DNA from: Struthio camelus | Lineage: Eukaryota > Chordata > Aves > Struthioniformes > Struthionidae | DNA: 64,000 nt | Direction: 5' to 3' | NCBI RefSeq assembly: GCF_040807025.1 | Contig: NC_090982.1 | Location: 77,417,931-77,481,930 of the forward strand | Shown here: positions 28,538 through 40,800 of the stretch, piece after piece | Numbering within the stretch: position 1 is the stretch's first letter | Layout of the letters: each line of letters opens with the position of its first letter | The notes under the pieces: generated by a model | What the model saw: only the letters and a program-made list of their open reading frames with translations | Databases searched by the model: none | Told to the model about the DNA's origin: nothing | Translations under genes and position numbers: made by a program

Positions 28538-31500
28538 GTAAGCACAGGGGCTGGTGCTGGATTGCCTGGCCTTAGAGGAACAGGGCTCTGGGAGCAGCTG
28601 TGTCCCTGTGCAGAGACCCCTGTGCCGGGGGTCCTCCTCACCGAGGCCCACAGAGCACGACTGCTCTGTGCAGCCCCACGGGGTGCTGCTTCTGCTTCCC
28701 AGCCCAGCCCTGCCCTCCCCCGCAGCCCTGCCAGCTCCTCCTGCCAGCACCAAGCTCCCTGTCCCTGCCAGCCTCTCTGGCATCCAGGGTATTTTTTTTT
28801 CCCCAAGGGAGGGAAGGGAGGGAGATGCCATCAGGACGATTCCCTGGGGCCCCACAAGCCACCAGCTCGCAATGACACTGTGTACAGGGGCCTCCATAGC
28901 AACCTTCCACCCTGGCCCCGGCCAGCCGGGAGCAGCAGCAAGGAGCGAGGTGGCATGGCAGAGGGGAGCAGCATTCTCCTGCTGGCAGTGCCTGCCCCAG
29001 CGACCTCAGCCCCCTGGTGTCCCAGGGTGCTGCTCGCCTCCCCCCAGGCCACCGGGAGCTCTGAGACTCGCTCTGGGATCGGGGAGCAAGTTTCCATGTG
29101 AAATAGGTTGCTCCTGGGTGCAGGCACCCAGGAGCGTCCAGGGCAGGTCCTTGTCGCCAGGATGGAGGGGAAATGGGTTTAGAGGTGCAGGTAGTCTCTG
29201 GTGGGGTGGGTTGGTGTGTGGGATAGCTGGTCTGTGCTGTTCACCTGCTGTGTGTTTCCCACAGCCCTTTAACTCCAGGTGTGAGAGATCAGGTGTGCAG
29301 GGCTGCACCCTGTGGCCTCCAGCATCTCCCAAAATGCGGTTGGTCCACAGGAATAAGGTGTGGTTACCTTCCTGCTCTTGGGAGGGTCCTGCCCCCATGT
29401 GCATCCCCATCCCAACTCTCCCTGCCTGCCCTGCCCCACGTGCACCCTCCTCCCTGCTCTCACTGCCTGTGCAAGGGTAAGCACTTGCAGCTGCTGGGCA
29501 CACACATAGAGTGGCAGCACGGCAGCACACGCAAAGAGGCAGGGTGAGCATGGCAGCGCTACAGTGCTAGGACTCAGCGTTGCCCTGTGTAACTCTCCCA
29601 ACGTTGCGGCTGCCCTCGCTTTGCCGTGGCAGCTACACTGGTTACTGCCCTCACTACAAGTTCAGCATGGGGAAGACTTACGGGCAGCAGACGTCCCAGC
29701 TCCTGACCAGCCCAGAGGTCCTGCGCTCCTGCCAGCTGGTGCTGCAGCCGACTCGCTGGTCCTGCCGAGGCACTGAGCCCCAAAACCTGCCAGGGAAGCC
29801 AGGAGCCTGCTGTGGGGCAGGCACTCAGTCGCTGAGCTCCATCATCATCCCTGGATATACAGGTAGGAGGAGGCTGCCCTGGCATGCAGTGGTGACCTGC
29901 AGAACCCACCTACCTGTACTAGCACCCAGCCCTGCTGCCCTGTCCCAACTGTTTACCCTTGTGAAGCACCACGGTACTGTGGGAGCTGCAAGATAGTTTC
30001 CCAGGACAGACCAGAGGGTGTATAGAGAAGGACTCCTGTCACTTGGCACTGGCAGGTCTTCTCCTCCAAGCTGGCACACATCCCTCAGGCTGGCGCATGC
30101 CTCTGTGCTCCCATTCACCCTCAGCCCCCCACAAGCCATATTCTCACCCCATGTCTTTACCTACCCCACTGCTGGGTCCTGCAGCCCTCCCCATCACACC
30201 AGAGCAGGCCCTGTACCGTGGAGGGGGGCTCCTCTTTGCTTCAAACGCGTCGGGCATTCTGCTCCAGGATTCATCCCCAGAGCCCAGTGCTTCTTTGCCA
30301 AGACCTACTCCGAGATCTGCAAGGAGGCCAGGAGCGACTTTGCCAAGCAGAGGCTGAGAGCTGCCGGCAAGGAGCAAGCCTGGCTGAAGACACGGACGCT
30401 GCTGCAGGACCCCACGCAGGAGAGCAATGTGAGACGGGCTGGGGTGAGTGGGCATCTCACCATTGGTCCAGGGCTGTTCCCCTGTCTACAGCCTTGCTCT
30501 GTGCCCAGGGCACACAGCACATCGCAGCCACAACGAGGGGAGGGCACACGAGCTGGGGTCAGCAGCCAACACCCATCCCTCCCTCCATCGCCACCTGTGT
30601 CCCACAGCATCTGCCTTTCTGCCACTGGGTCCCAGCTGAGGGGTGCTGAGGGATGCAGAGCTCCTTGTAACAGCACCTGGTTGAGCCATCCTTCCCAGAT
30701 CAGGGCCTGCTCCAGGGCATGGCAGCACCAGGGAATCCTTGCCCAGCCGAGCCTGCTGCTAGTGGTACTCACAGCTCCATGTCCCCTTCAGGATCTCACA
30801 GCTGACCCCCTAGGGCCAGGCTGCCACCAGGGCCACCCAGCCGCAGCAGCAGCATTGGCAGCCTCTGCCCCATATGCATTGCTGCACACCTTCCAGCCAC
30901 AGTGCTCCCCCTACTCCATGGAGGATGATGACCCCCAAAAATATTTCATTTCAGGTAAGATTGCAAGGAGCAGGGCAGGGCTGGGCTCCCAGGGGGATGG
31001 TAAGGGGATACTGCCCTGATAGGGTATTTCCTCAAAGGGGATGCAGAGAGCCTAAGAGTGCCAATTTGGAAGGGGGTGGTGGGCATGGGAGAAGTCCAGC
31101 AGGGACTCCCAGGTGCCCCCCTGGGTGATTTGGGGGCACTAGGCCTTCTGAGGGCTGCTCACAGCCAGTGCTGGTCTTGTTACAGGGTATCTCTTGTGAC
31201 CTATGCAGGCTTCACGGGCTTTGTGCCTCGTGCCCGGTTCCTGATTGGGACAGGCTACCCGATAACCACCAACCGGGCCCTGGTTGAGTTTAGTCAGATG
31301 GCCCTGAAGAAAGGAGACAGGAGTGAGACCAAGGAAGGCAGCACTATCCTCCCACCTCTGGGAAAGACTTACCCAAGGGAGACAGGCCTGCCACCTCACT
31401 ACACGGGCTACGTCCCAGGTAAGCGTCCAGCAGCAAGCAGCCACGGCCACACACCTTCCCTCTGGAGAAATCAGCTTTCACCCCCAGTGTGCTCCTCTAC

Positions 31501-32372
31501 ATCTAGCAAGAGTGTCTTGGCACGGAAGGACGCAAGGGCCGGAAACCCATAGCTGCGACCCCAAATCCAGCCTCTCATGTCCTCATCGTTCGGCTACGGC
31601 CAGCCTCATCCAGGGCAGCCTCGCAGCAAGCATCCCCTCGTTGTAAGCATGGGCAAAGCTGGCATGAGAGCCTCTTGGTGTCTGTGCCAAGAGCACACAG
31701 GGTGCTGGAAATCCCCTCTCCTGCTGCAAGTCTGACTCAACACTCCTGTTTGGGCGCACAGAGTTCCCTTCCCCGTTTCGGCCAGCTTGCACAAATGGGA
31801 AGAGCAGTCTGGCCCGGTGCCATTTGTAAGCGGGTCTGTCTACAGCACCATGTGCAAGCTGTGGCCATGTTGTGACTCCCTAGGTTGGGATAAGGGGCCG
31901 TGTTGCTTCATTTCTGGACTTTGAACCTGTTTGGCTCACTTCACCACTGCAAACTGTAGCCTCACACTCCAACGTGATACCCTCATAAAAAAAGCTGGAG
32001 CCTCAACCAGAGCTTTTATCTTCTCCCTGGAGCTACCTGGGTGTAAGAGAAAGGGATGGATGGGCTCGCAGAGGTCGTTGCTGCAGAACCTGGGAATCCT
32101 GTGCTGTGGCTGGTCTAAGTTTAAATGCCCCAGATCCCTTCTGTGTGAGGTGACCCATAGCCAGCAAGTCTCACAGCCCGGTTGTCCCAGGCTCTGGCTC
32201 TTAGCCCCATGACCTGTGCTCAGCCCATTATTCTCATTTCCTCCTTCCCACACTACTCAGGACTTTCTCCTTGTTGTCCACAGGTTACAAGTTCCAGTTT
32301 GGCCACACTTATGGCCACCTTACTAACAACGCCCTGAGCGTGAGCACCGTCAAGAAGCAGATGCCAGACTAA
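28470..32372 (+). CDS. CIMIP2B: Ciliary microtubule inner protein 2B (whole gene, six exons)
   Basis: Formerly FAM166B. Members of this family sit inside the doublet microtubules of motile cilia and sperm flagella as structural proteins; they are not enzymes. Six exons join to 936 nt (311 residues). The diagnostic feature is a repeated PGYTGxxP-type motif: HYIPGYTGYCPHYKF (about 19-33), IIPGYTGFIPRAQCFF, SGFTGFVPRARFLIG and HYTGYVPGYKFQFGHTYG near the C-terminus. MEDDDPQKYFISG before the third repeat also fits the family. It lies tail-to-tail with RUSC2, as the two genes do in human 9p13.3, which supports the name. Uncertainties are the exon 3 donor and the exon 5 acceptor. Confidence 0.88.
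28890..28903 (+). promoter_or_regulatory. Candidate RFX X-box in CIMIP2B intron 1
   Basis: GCCTCCATAGCAAC matches the X-box consensus GTHNCCATRGCAAC at all but the second base. RFX factors drive many motile-cilium genes. It lies 350 bp past the end of exon 1, so it would act as an intronic element or serve an internal start. Confidence 0.45.
29633..29862 (+). CDS. CIMIP2B: CIMIP2B exon 2
   Basis: Phase 2 to 1. YTGYCPHYKFSMGKTYGQQT continues the first repeat; the exon ends SSIIIPGYT at donor ACAG|GTAGGA, the start of the second repeat. The region around residues 50-90 is not conserved in any way I recognise. Confidence 0.85.
30268..30443 (+). CDS. CIMIP2B: CIMIP2B exon 3
   Basis: Starts GFIPRAQCFFAKTYSEICKE. 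Two donors keep the frame: GGG|GTGAGT (used here) and the weaker AAT|GTGAGA at 30428, which would drop five residues. Confidence 0.8.
30792..30954 (+). CDS. CIMIP2B: CIMIP2B exon 4
   Basis: Phase 0 to 1. An Ala-rich linker, then SPYSMEDDDPQKYFISG at a strong donor (CAG|GTAAGA). Confidence 0.85.
31209..31418 (+). CDS. CIMIP2B: CIMIP2B exon 5
   Basis: Phase 1 to 1. The acceptor CTATGCAG is used because the upstream TTACAG|GGTATC would run into a stop. Encodes FTGFVPRARFLIGTGYPITT and, at its end, LPPHYTGYVPG. Confidence 0.85.
32284..32372 (+). CDS. CIMIP2B: CIMIP2B exon 6 and stop
   Basis: Encodes YKFQFGHTYGHLTNNALSVS and the last residues to TAA at 32370-32372. Confidence 0.9.
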
Positions 32373-32442
32373 GAATACTGGTCAGGCATGGTGTGAACTC
32401 CTCTCTGAAACCTACTTGGGCTCCCCCCAAGCATGCATAAGG

Positions 32443-32448
32443 AATAAA
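32443..32448 (+). terminator. CIMIP2B poly(A) signal
   Basis: AATAAA 71 bases after the stop codon. A cluster of further plus-strand AATAAA motifs at 33249-33266 could serve longer transcripts. Confidence 0.75.
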
Positions 32449-33214
32449 GACAAGCAACCCCAAACGATGCTGCCTGCCAGTGTGATGCAAGGTGGAAGGG
32501 GATTTGCAGCTCTTCTTGCTTACCTAGGGCTGCATCCTGGTGTAGTTATGCCCCATCTTGCCACAGGAACCTCCCTTGAGGGGATACTGCATCCTCCAGG
32601 GTGGGTCACCCCAGCCCTGCTGAGCTGCCTAGCTGAGACGTACCACCATCAGATGATGTGACATAGCCCAGCAAGTCAAAGCAATTCATTTTCAGGACGA
32701 ACAAGAGATCCCAGACGGTGACAGGTCTATGGCAAGACCAGGAGCAGTACCCCTTATGGTTAGTTTCTTCCTCCCAGGCCTGAAAGCTGACAGGGTCTCC
32801 AAATCTGTACAGCACTGCTGGCCTAGCACTGCCAGAGCCGGAAGCAGGCAAAAAACACACAGGCTTACCCAGGGGAGCATAGAAAAGAAAGACCCAGGCA
32901 CGGGCAGCCACATCCAGCCAGGGTCTGTGAATACATCGTACGGGTGAGGAAAGGACTTCTGGTCCTGCACTTCAACTGGATGATATGGGGACTGGATCTG
33001 CTACTCTGGGCCAAACGGGGACTAACCTCTCTCTTCTCGAATGGTCTGTGATAAGCCAAGGGTAGCTGAGGGCAATCTGTCTCTCTCTGAAGGTCTGGTG
33101 TTGGCTGTGGTTGGAGGAAGGATGAAGCCTGCAATGCGGTGACCCAGCACAGGTACCCCTTGGGCCCTCCCCAGGGACAGGCTGAAGTCACAAGGCCGCA
33201 TACCAGCAGGGAGC
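32449..33214. other. Intergenic gap between convergent CIMIP2B and RUSC2
   Basis: About 0.8 kb separates the two 3' ends. I see no gene or repeat in it. Confidence 0.5.
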
Positions 33215-33229
33215 TCAATCAGCACCTTT

Positions 33230-33235
33230 TTTATT
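33230..33235 (-). terminator. RUSC2 poly(A) signal candidate
   Basis: AATAAA on the minus strand about 1.46 kb after the RUSC2 stop. Just upstream on the same strand are several ATTTA motifs (33240-33265), which may act as AU-rich elements in the 3' UTR. Confidence 0.5.
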
Positions 33236-34691
33236 AATATGCATCATAAATAAAGAAATAAATAAAGGCAAGACACCTCGTTCTAACTGGGGAATACAAA
33301 TTAAATATGGTGCAATGTCCGCTAAGCGATGTACAAGCAGGAGGTAACCTTGCAAAACCAGGGCCCCTTGCCATGGGGAAGCCAGCCCAGGTATGACACC
33401 GTGAGCAGCATCAACCTGGCCAAGGCACCAAATACTGGCACGGTCTTTCATTAACACTGTTCCCCACCGGTGGGCGGCATGAACATGAAAGGAAGGGGTT
33501 GACTGGCATTGGCTCTGCCAAGGACCCCAGGACCCCCAGCAGCCCCTTGTGCTTGTGCACAATTATGGGCCCACTCGCTCCCCCCACCACAGCACTGCTC
33601 AGCAAGACCAGAAACATCATCCCTCCCACCCTGTCTCCCCTGCTCCCTCTGGGAGCACCCTCCCGCTCTACCTACTGGGAGCACTGCCCCCTTCTCCAAA
33701 GAGCATCCCTATCCCACTCGGGGACCTTGTCCTCACTCCCTCCCGTCCTAGCCTCCCTCTCTCCACCGAGCGTCACAGGGCAACCTAGGCACTGGCTCCC
33801 TCATCCGTATGGAGGGAATGAGGGACATCCATCTCTGCCCAGGTACCACTATCCATTCTGGATCTACGCAATACGGAACATTCACACGCCTTCCTCACAA
33901 CCCCCCACACCCCCTTGTCCTGCACACACACATACCGTTTCCCCTCTCCCCTGGCCATGGCCAGGCACAGCACAAGGCCCTGCAGTGTGGCAGTGCCAGG
34001 CCATGGGCTGGACTGCCCTCTCAGGGAGGCACTTGGCCATGCCCGACCTGTGTGACACAAGCTCTTGGTGCGGTACAATACACAACGCACCATTATTATA
34101 GGTTAGGACAGGGCTGTTCTAGATGGGGGAGCCTACCTTCTGGTCCCCCTCAAGCCACAACACAACCTGTCAGCATGGGAGAGCCTTGCAGAGATTTTGC
34201 TAATGCACAGTGCTCCCACCCCTGTAGCTGATGACTCCAGCAATACTGAAGGCTGCAGGCTGCGCTGCCATTCCTGGGAAGGGGACAGCCAACGTCCTGC
34301 ACCCTTCAGCATGGCATTGAGCTGGGCAGAGGGGCAGCGCCTGCTCTGGCAGGGACTGCTTGAATTCCTGCTATGTACGAGTTCACGGCCTACAGGTGCT
34401 GGAGATGGCGTGAGGTGTAGGGGGCTCAGGCAGTTCCTGGCGCGGCTGCATGCACGGCGATGCCTGGCAACACAAGGTGCAGCTGGCAGGAGGCCCCTTC
34501 GGCTGAGTCGGCCTTTGGCAGCTGCACGAGGAGGAGCGAGAAGGAGCAGAACCTATGGTTACTGTATCCTGTAATGGCAAAAAAGGTAAGAAACTAGCAA
34601 GAAGCTGTGTCTGTTCCTCTGGAAGGGTGGGTGGGCTTCCTCCAGAGGAGCCTCAGCAGCTCACGGTACTGTGCTCAGCCTCCCAGCCGTG
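33236..34691 (-). other. Probable RUSC2 3' UTR
   Basis: Non-coding stretch between the RUSC2 stop codon and the candidate poly(A) signal. No other gene is recognised in it on either strand. Confidence 0.45.
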
Positions 34692-34872
34692 TCAATAGTC
34701 CTCGTCCTCTGGGTGGGTGACGTACATGATGGGCACCAGTCCCCTCTCGGAGCCGAAGCTGCACTGCAGCCAGTCACCGTCCACCTTGGAAATGACCTGC
34801 AGGATGTCCCCTTTGTTGAAGCTCAGCTGTCCTGCCTCAGTGGCAATGTGATGGCAAAGAGCTTTCACTTGG
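34692..34872 (-). CDS. RUSC2: RUSC2 coding exon 11: SH3 domain and stop
   Basis: 181 bp. [20 protein letters not shown], then [20 protein letters not shown], shows the SH3 features (LSFxKGD, the WLxC motif and GLVPxxYV). It ends HPEDEDY and TGA. Confidence 0.93.
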
Positions 34873-37800
34873 CTGCAGGCAGAGGGAGGGAAGAAAGGGT
34901 TAGCCTGCCACAGGACACTCACCCCACTGCAGCCTAGGGACCACTGTAGTCACAGAGGAGCAAGTAGAGCAATTTCGCCTCCCCAGTCAGACTCCCCATG
35001 GCTGCTTTGTGACAGGGCCCTACGAATGCCTTCCCCAGCTCCCCCTCATCTGCAGATTGCCGAGTTGGGGTGGACAGAGCGCAAACTGCTTTACTGCCCT
35101 AAACTGCCACTGGCCCACGAGTGCAAAAGGGACCAGACAAACCTTAACAGGCAAAGCAGCATCAACCCCACCAGCCCACCACATCCCTGGCACCTGCAGG
35201 ATGGCCACATGGCACGGCTCACCAGGGAGGGTTGGGAGACAGCCCCCGAGCCAGCCGCTGCTCAGGTGACACTTCAGGCGGCTCCATCCGTGGGGGCTCT
35301 GGCTCAGGGGCTGCTTCTCGCCACATGCTTGCCCCAACCGTCTGGGCCACCAGCTGGAACACAGACTTGTCCAAGCTCAGCCAGCCAGAGGGCAACCTGT
35401 GAGAGGGAGACAGAAGCAGGCAGTGGCAGGGAACTGTACCTGGAGGCAAGGAGCAGCTGCTCCATGGCAAGTTCATGCCCTGTAAGTCCGACTGTGTTCA
35501 CAACATGCACCGCAGTCCCCAAGACGTATCCTGCGGGGCGAGCTCAGCTACCTCCAGACACAACATGGCCTGCTCTGAGAACATTTCTAGTGGCCACAGA
35601 AGCAAGCAGGGTGCAGATGGAGAAACAAAGCTAGGAGGATCCAGCTACACCGGGCAACTTCATGCCTCCTCCTCACCCGTTGTGAGCAACGGGGATGCCT
35701 TCATGTTCTTCTCTCACCTAGTGTGTGCTTTTGAGAGGGATGAGGGGAATGGAGCAGCAGGGGCCACACTAAAGGCCTCTCCCCATCTTCCCCCAGAGAG
35801 GGGCTTAGGAATCTAGGCAGTAGCCCAGCTCAGGCAGAAGAGGAGAGTCAGCAAGAGGGATAGATGAAGGGTGAGAGCAGCGGGGAACAGTGGTATGCGT
35901 GGAATTAAGGCAGGCAGGCTGGCAGGGCTGATGTACCATTGTAGTGTAGCACAGGACTAGGCTGTTGGCCTGACTCCCACCTGCACTGCAGCAATCCCAG
36001 GTTAACTAGCCCTCCCCAACCCTAAGCCTTCCATGTCCCTACCTGTTGGGCTGTCTGGGCTCCTTTTGCACCTTCCTGGACCCAAACAAGTGTCCCCACT
36101 TAATGGGCTGGCTGCCCTCTGGTGCACTGGTGCTGCTCTCCTCTTGGGGGGCTGCTGCTGCTCCCAGTCTTTGCTGAGTCCCGGTCTCCTTCTCCTTGCT
36201 GCGCTTCAGCTCTGTAAGCACTGAATCTGGGGGGCTACCCATCCAGAAGGGCCAGTTTCGTTCCTTGGCCTCTTCGCTGGCTGGTGCTTGCTGCGGCTTT
36301 TCTGGGGGCTTTGCCACAGCCTCGGGGCTTGGCCTGCTGGCAGCCTTGGGCCTCTCCTCCAAGGTGCCCTCAGCAACTGGGCAGGACTCTGCACCCTCTA
36401 CCACCCCTTCACGGGGAGGCGGTGCCTTGTGGGTCTCAGCTGAACTGGGCACAGCACTCAAAGCCTTCTTCTTCTTTTCATAGCGGATGAACTTCGAGCC
36501 TTCGGCTGAGCCCTCAATGTAAATCTGGGAGCTCTGCATAAGTTGGTACCACCAGCCTGCCTGCTTGTCTTTCTTCCCCTCCCATGTGCTGTCTCGCACC
36601 TTCCTCCTCTCTTCCTCCCTGTCGACGTCTCCACAGGAAGCCCCCACCCCCTTGACTCTCTCGCTTGCAATTTGGTCGGGGCTGTGGCCTGGTGACACGT
36701 CACCATCTCTGGCACTTGCTTTACATGACTCAGGGGCAGTGCTGCAGCCATCAGGATCCTCACTGCTGCCTCGTGTCCGCATCAGCTGCAGGGTGGAATG
36801 TGCAGAAAGCAGCAGGTCTTGTTTCACACGCAGCAGCTCCTTTTGCTGTTGCTGCTCTTTGCCCATCTGCATCAGGTGGTGTTCAAAAAGGAGGTCTAGG
36901 TTGAAGGGCAGCAGGGAGAGAGGCTGGAGCAGTAGCAGAAGCTCCTCAAAAAGGGGCTGGCACACACTGTGAGACAGGCACAGGAAGCCCACCGGCTGGT
37001 AGTGTGCCAGGATGATATCTACAGGGCAGGAGACAGCGATTAGATCAGAGGCCCTTGCCACCTTTGCCCACTGCCAGGCCACCAAGAAGCTACTGAAGCT
37101 ATGGAGAAAGGAGTCTGAACACTAGTTTCTGGTAACAACCGCGGCTGCAGCATGAGGTTCAGCACTGTGCCAGTAGTCAGGGAGCACCAGACATTCTGTG
37201 AGCAAACTGGCCCAGATGCTGCTTCTAGTCCTGCTTGCAGCCTGAACTTTGTTCTGTCAGATTATCCACCAGGAGAACCTCTATCACAAATGCCATGGGC
37301 ATAGGGTGTGAATAAAGAGCATCAAAGATGGCTGACACATGTTAACATTCTCTTCTTCCACCTCCCAGATACAAACAGGGAGCTGCAGAACTGAGCCAAT
37401 ACCAGTCCCCCACACAGAGAGTGTGTCAGGAACAGCTGAATAAATTCTTTCCAAGGATCTGGCTGGGAATTGTTGAATTGTGGATCCTAACAGAAAATCG
37501 ACTAGCTCTTTCCATCTGCAGCATTCACCTATTTGACCGCACCTGCGGCACCACCCACCACCTCTCCACCAGAGAGCTGGGCATAGGGTTTGTGGCCATT
37601 TGACCCCAGTGAGGTAACAAACTTGTACCACAGACAGGACTTGCATCCTGTCTCCTACCCCTCTGCCCAGCCTTCAGTCTCCAGAGACCCCTAGATATTG
37701 CTCACCCTTTCAGCTCTTAATGATGGCTTGGAAAAGACTGGAGGATTTGTAAGGGGGTCTCTCTGCTCCAGAAAAACAGGGTGGTGTCTCTTGCCCCACT

Positions 37801-40800
37801 TCTGGGTACAAAGGCACGTCTGCTCTCCTGGCTGTTCCAGAGAGAAGTGCATACACGCACAGCTGGCAATGTCATCTTCTGTCGGCCACTAAGCCTGCCA
37901 GAAGACACTACGCTGGGCTCTTTTAGCAGTGCATGCGGCCCTGGGCTGAGCGCACGTTGAGCCTGCAGCACTTAACAGGGCATCCAGCATGTTAAGGGTG
38001 TCTCTGTCTCACAACGCACTTAACACCTAGAAGCAGCATGACGAAGTGCTAGGCAGCTTGGTCAGAGCTGCTGGGTGTCTACACAGTCCAGATACAACCC
38101 TGGTTGAAAAAACAGACACAGCCAGTAAAATCTGTTCTTTGTTCATCAGGAGGTTTTCCTTTCCATCTCCCATACTCAAAGTGTTTCAGTAAAGTGTTTA
38201 CACCCCCTGCAATCTCAGATTCCTAGGTGCTGGGCAGAAATTTGCAAAAAAACAAATAAATTTGTGGAGGGTTACATCTGCACACAGGCACCAGATCCCA
38301 TGAGGGAAGACTGAGGGATCTGCATTGGAGGTGGCAGCCTTGGGTACTGGCTGCAACTGGGAAGGACATGGTTAGCCAGACTCTCCACAGCTTAGGTGGA
38401 GGGAGCTGTATGAGGCTGCAATTTCCACCTCCGTCTCTGTAGCTGAACAGCCCTGCAACAACCTGTACACTGGACACAGTCTAATCCTTCAGCTCAGAGC
38501 AGAGGGGAGCAATATAGACTGAGACACTACCAGGGAACAAAAGGGCCCCAGAACTTGGATCTGTGCTCATATCATGCAGAATTTGGTCTCCACTCCAGCT
38601 CACAGCACCCAGGCTCTTACCTTCATGATTGTAGAGGTGGTTGAACCAGAACTCCAAAGACCGGATACTGGAGGAAGGAAAAACAAGCAGGGAAGAAGCA
38701 GTGAAAAATCCCCTCACTCCCTTCATCCTAGCTGTTTTACAAGAAGTGTGGCTGGAAAAGGGCGTTTACATAGCACAGCCCTGTGAACCTCAAAACTCGG
38801 TGAAAAGACAGTGACTTACTCCAATCAGCATGCTTTGACCACAGCCACCCAGTCTGTTAAGGAACCATCCTTCCCTATTTGCTTTAAAATGAGGTATTGT
38901 GCCACTGTGGCCCCTAAGAGCCACATTTCCAGCAAGTTTCCTCACCATTTAGCACTTACGTTCTCAGCAGAGCTTAGCTTTGCTGAGCAGGGCTCCTATG
39001 GAAGAGGCAAATCATCTACAAACATAAGACCATTGCTTCAGCTTTGGCTGCCAAAATGCTGGCACTCTGTGCCTGAGGAAAAGAGCTGGGCTACCCTTGG
39101 CACGGTGGGCACGGCATAACTGGCTTTGGGGGTCTCCCAACATTTGGAAATCTTGGGGACTCCACTGCCAGCGTCAAGAGCTCCTGCTGACCACTGGAGT
39201 GGGGCAGGGAAACAGCATCCTAACAGCACTCATCCCATCAAAGGGAAAGAGACAGAACATCACTGTCATTTTGCTGTTTAATATTGAGCGTGCCCACTCC
39301 TTATCCAGCCTGAAAAGGTCAGCCTAGAGTCCTGGACCAGGAAAATCTCTCTTTCAGAGCCTCACGTATTGGAATTCACTGCAACCCTAGGAAGCAGCAA
39401 TACAGGGTTATCCAGGAGTAATTTAAATTGCTTATGTTATCTCCAGTCCTGTGTGAACGCAGACAGACAGATTCCTCCCAACTAACGTTCTGGGGCTAAA
39501 ACAAGTTGATTGTGTTTTTCAGTGGGCTGCAGCCAGCCCCTCTCAGTCCTGGCCTGCTGAGGGGTAGGTTTTGATCCCTCTGGAGTTCCCTAAGGCTCAT
39601 GGCTTCTTTGTTCCTCCACTCACAGCTGGGGAGCTGCTCCCAAGTTTCTTAAATATTTCTACTGGCAATTGCACTTGCGTGGGGGTCAGGTGCAAAGCCT
39701 GTTGCCAGCCCTGGAGAGCGACATGCAGTCAGCCCGAGAAGCCTGCTTACTTGAGAAGGCCAAAGATGAACGCATTGAACCTCATGGTGTGGTTGGTCAA
39801 CTCCGTGTACTGGCTGATCTTGCTGTAGAGGCTGTGCAGCAGCTTGGTGGAGGGGCCTATGGAGACAAGCAAAACGCTGGGATTAGTTGTGGTCAGTAAA
39901 GCCAAAATGGCACCATCAGGAAGGAGCATTCAGGGAAAGGCAAAAAGGGCCTGGGTGCCCCTGTTTGCTTGTGCATTTCCCCTCCGCTGATGAGCGGAAT
40001 GAATTCACTCCATCCCAACAGTTGGACTCCGCAAGGGAGATGTGACATAGTCTCTCCTAGACTGTCACTCCAAAACGTTGGGAGAGTGTCAGTGGAGGAA
40101 AGTACCCCACAGACATGTCCCTGTCACTTCAGAGAGGACCACAACCTGTGGCTCAGAATCACCAAGTAAACAGAATTGTGCTATGGGTGGTTATAATTTG
40201 GGGTGTCTGCAATCACAGCAACAACACCGGAGCTGGAGATTTGCCGCAGACAGGCTAGGAGGCTTCCCAGGCCTGGACCTAAGCTCTTCATGAAGCAGAG
40301 AACAGTGTGGGCCTGCCATCTGTAACCTCTGGATGTTAGCCACTGCCACCGCAATCTAAGGTGCGAAGTACTAATAGCAGAGGATGTAGGTGACGTGGAT
40401 ATGCTTGAGGCCAGTGAGTTGTATGCACAAATTTGTTTACGGACCAAGCTAAAGCACACCTCTGCCTCACACAGCAGCTGTGCAGGGCTAAAGATGAAGT
40501 CTAGAAGAACCCTGGAATGGTACAGAGGAGAAAAAGGACGTTCTTTTGGGAGGGAGAAAAAGGATACTTTGCGGGGGAGGGGTTCCCCTCTCTTTTTTAT
40601 TTTCCATTGTGAGGGCCTAGTACGGGAAAATCTGGCAATTTGAGGGAGAATGGCCACTTCGTACCCCCACCCCTACAGTCAACTTTCCCCAGCACCTCCT
40701 CAGCCACAGCAGAGCAGTGCTGAGGAGGGACAGGCATCATCACAGGCTCCATACCCAGTTGGGTGGATGCCTCCACCACACTCCAGGGGATGTTTCTCCT

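Noticed and set aside
28554-29480. 308-codon plus-strand open frame
   Set aside because: It fills CIMIP2B intron 1, is Pro/Ser/Ala-rich as expected of GC-rich non-coding DNA, and other frames are also open here. No domain is seen.
30018-31019. 333-codon plus-strand open frame
   Set aside because: Only the 30792-30954 part is real (CIMIP2B exon 4). The remainder runs through introns and is out of frame with exon 3.
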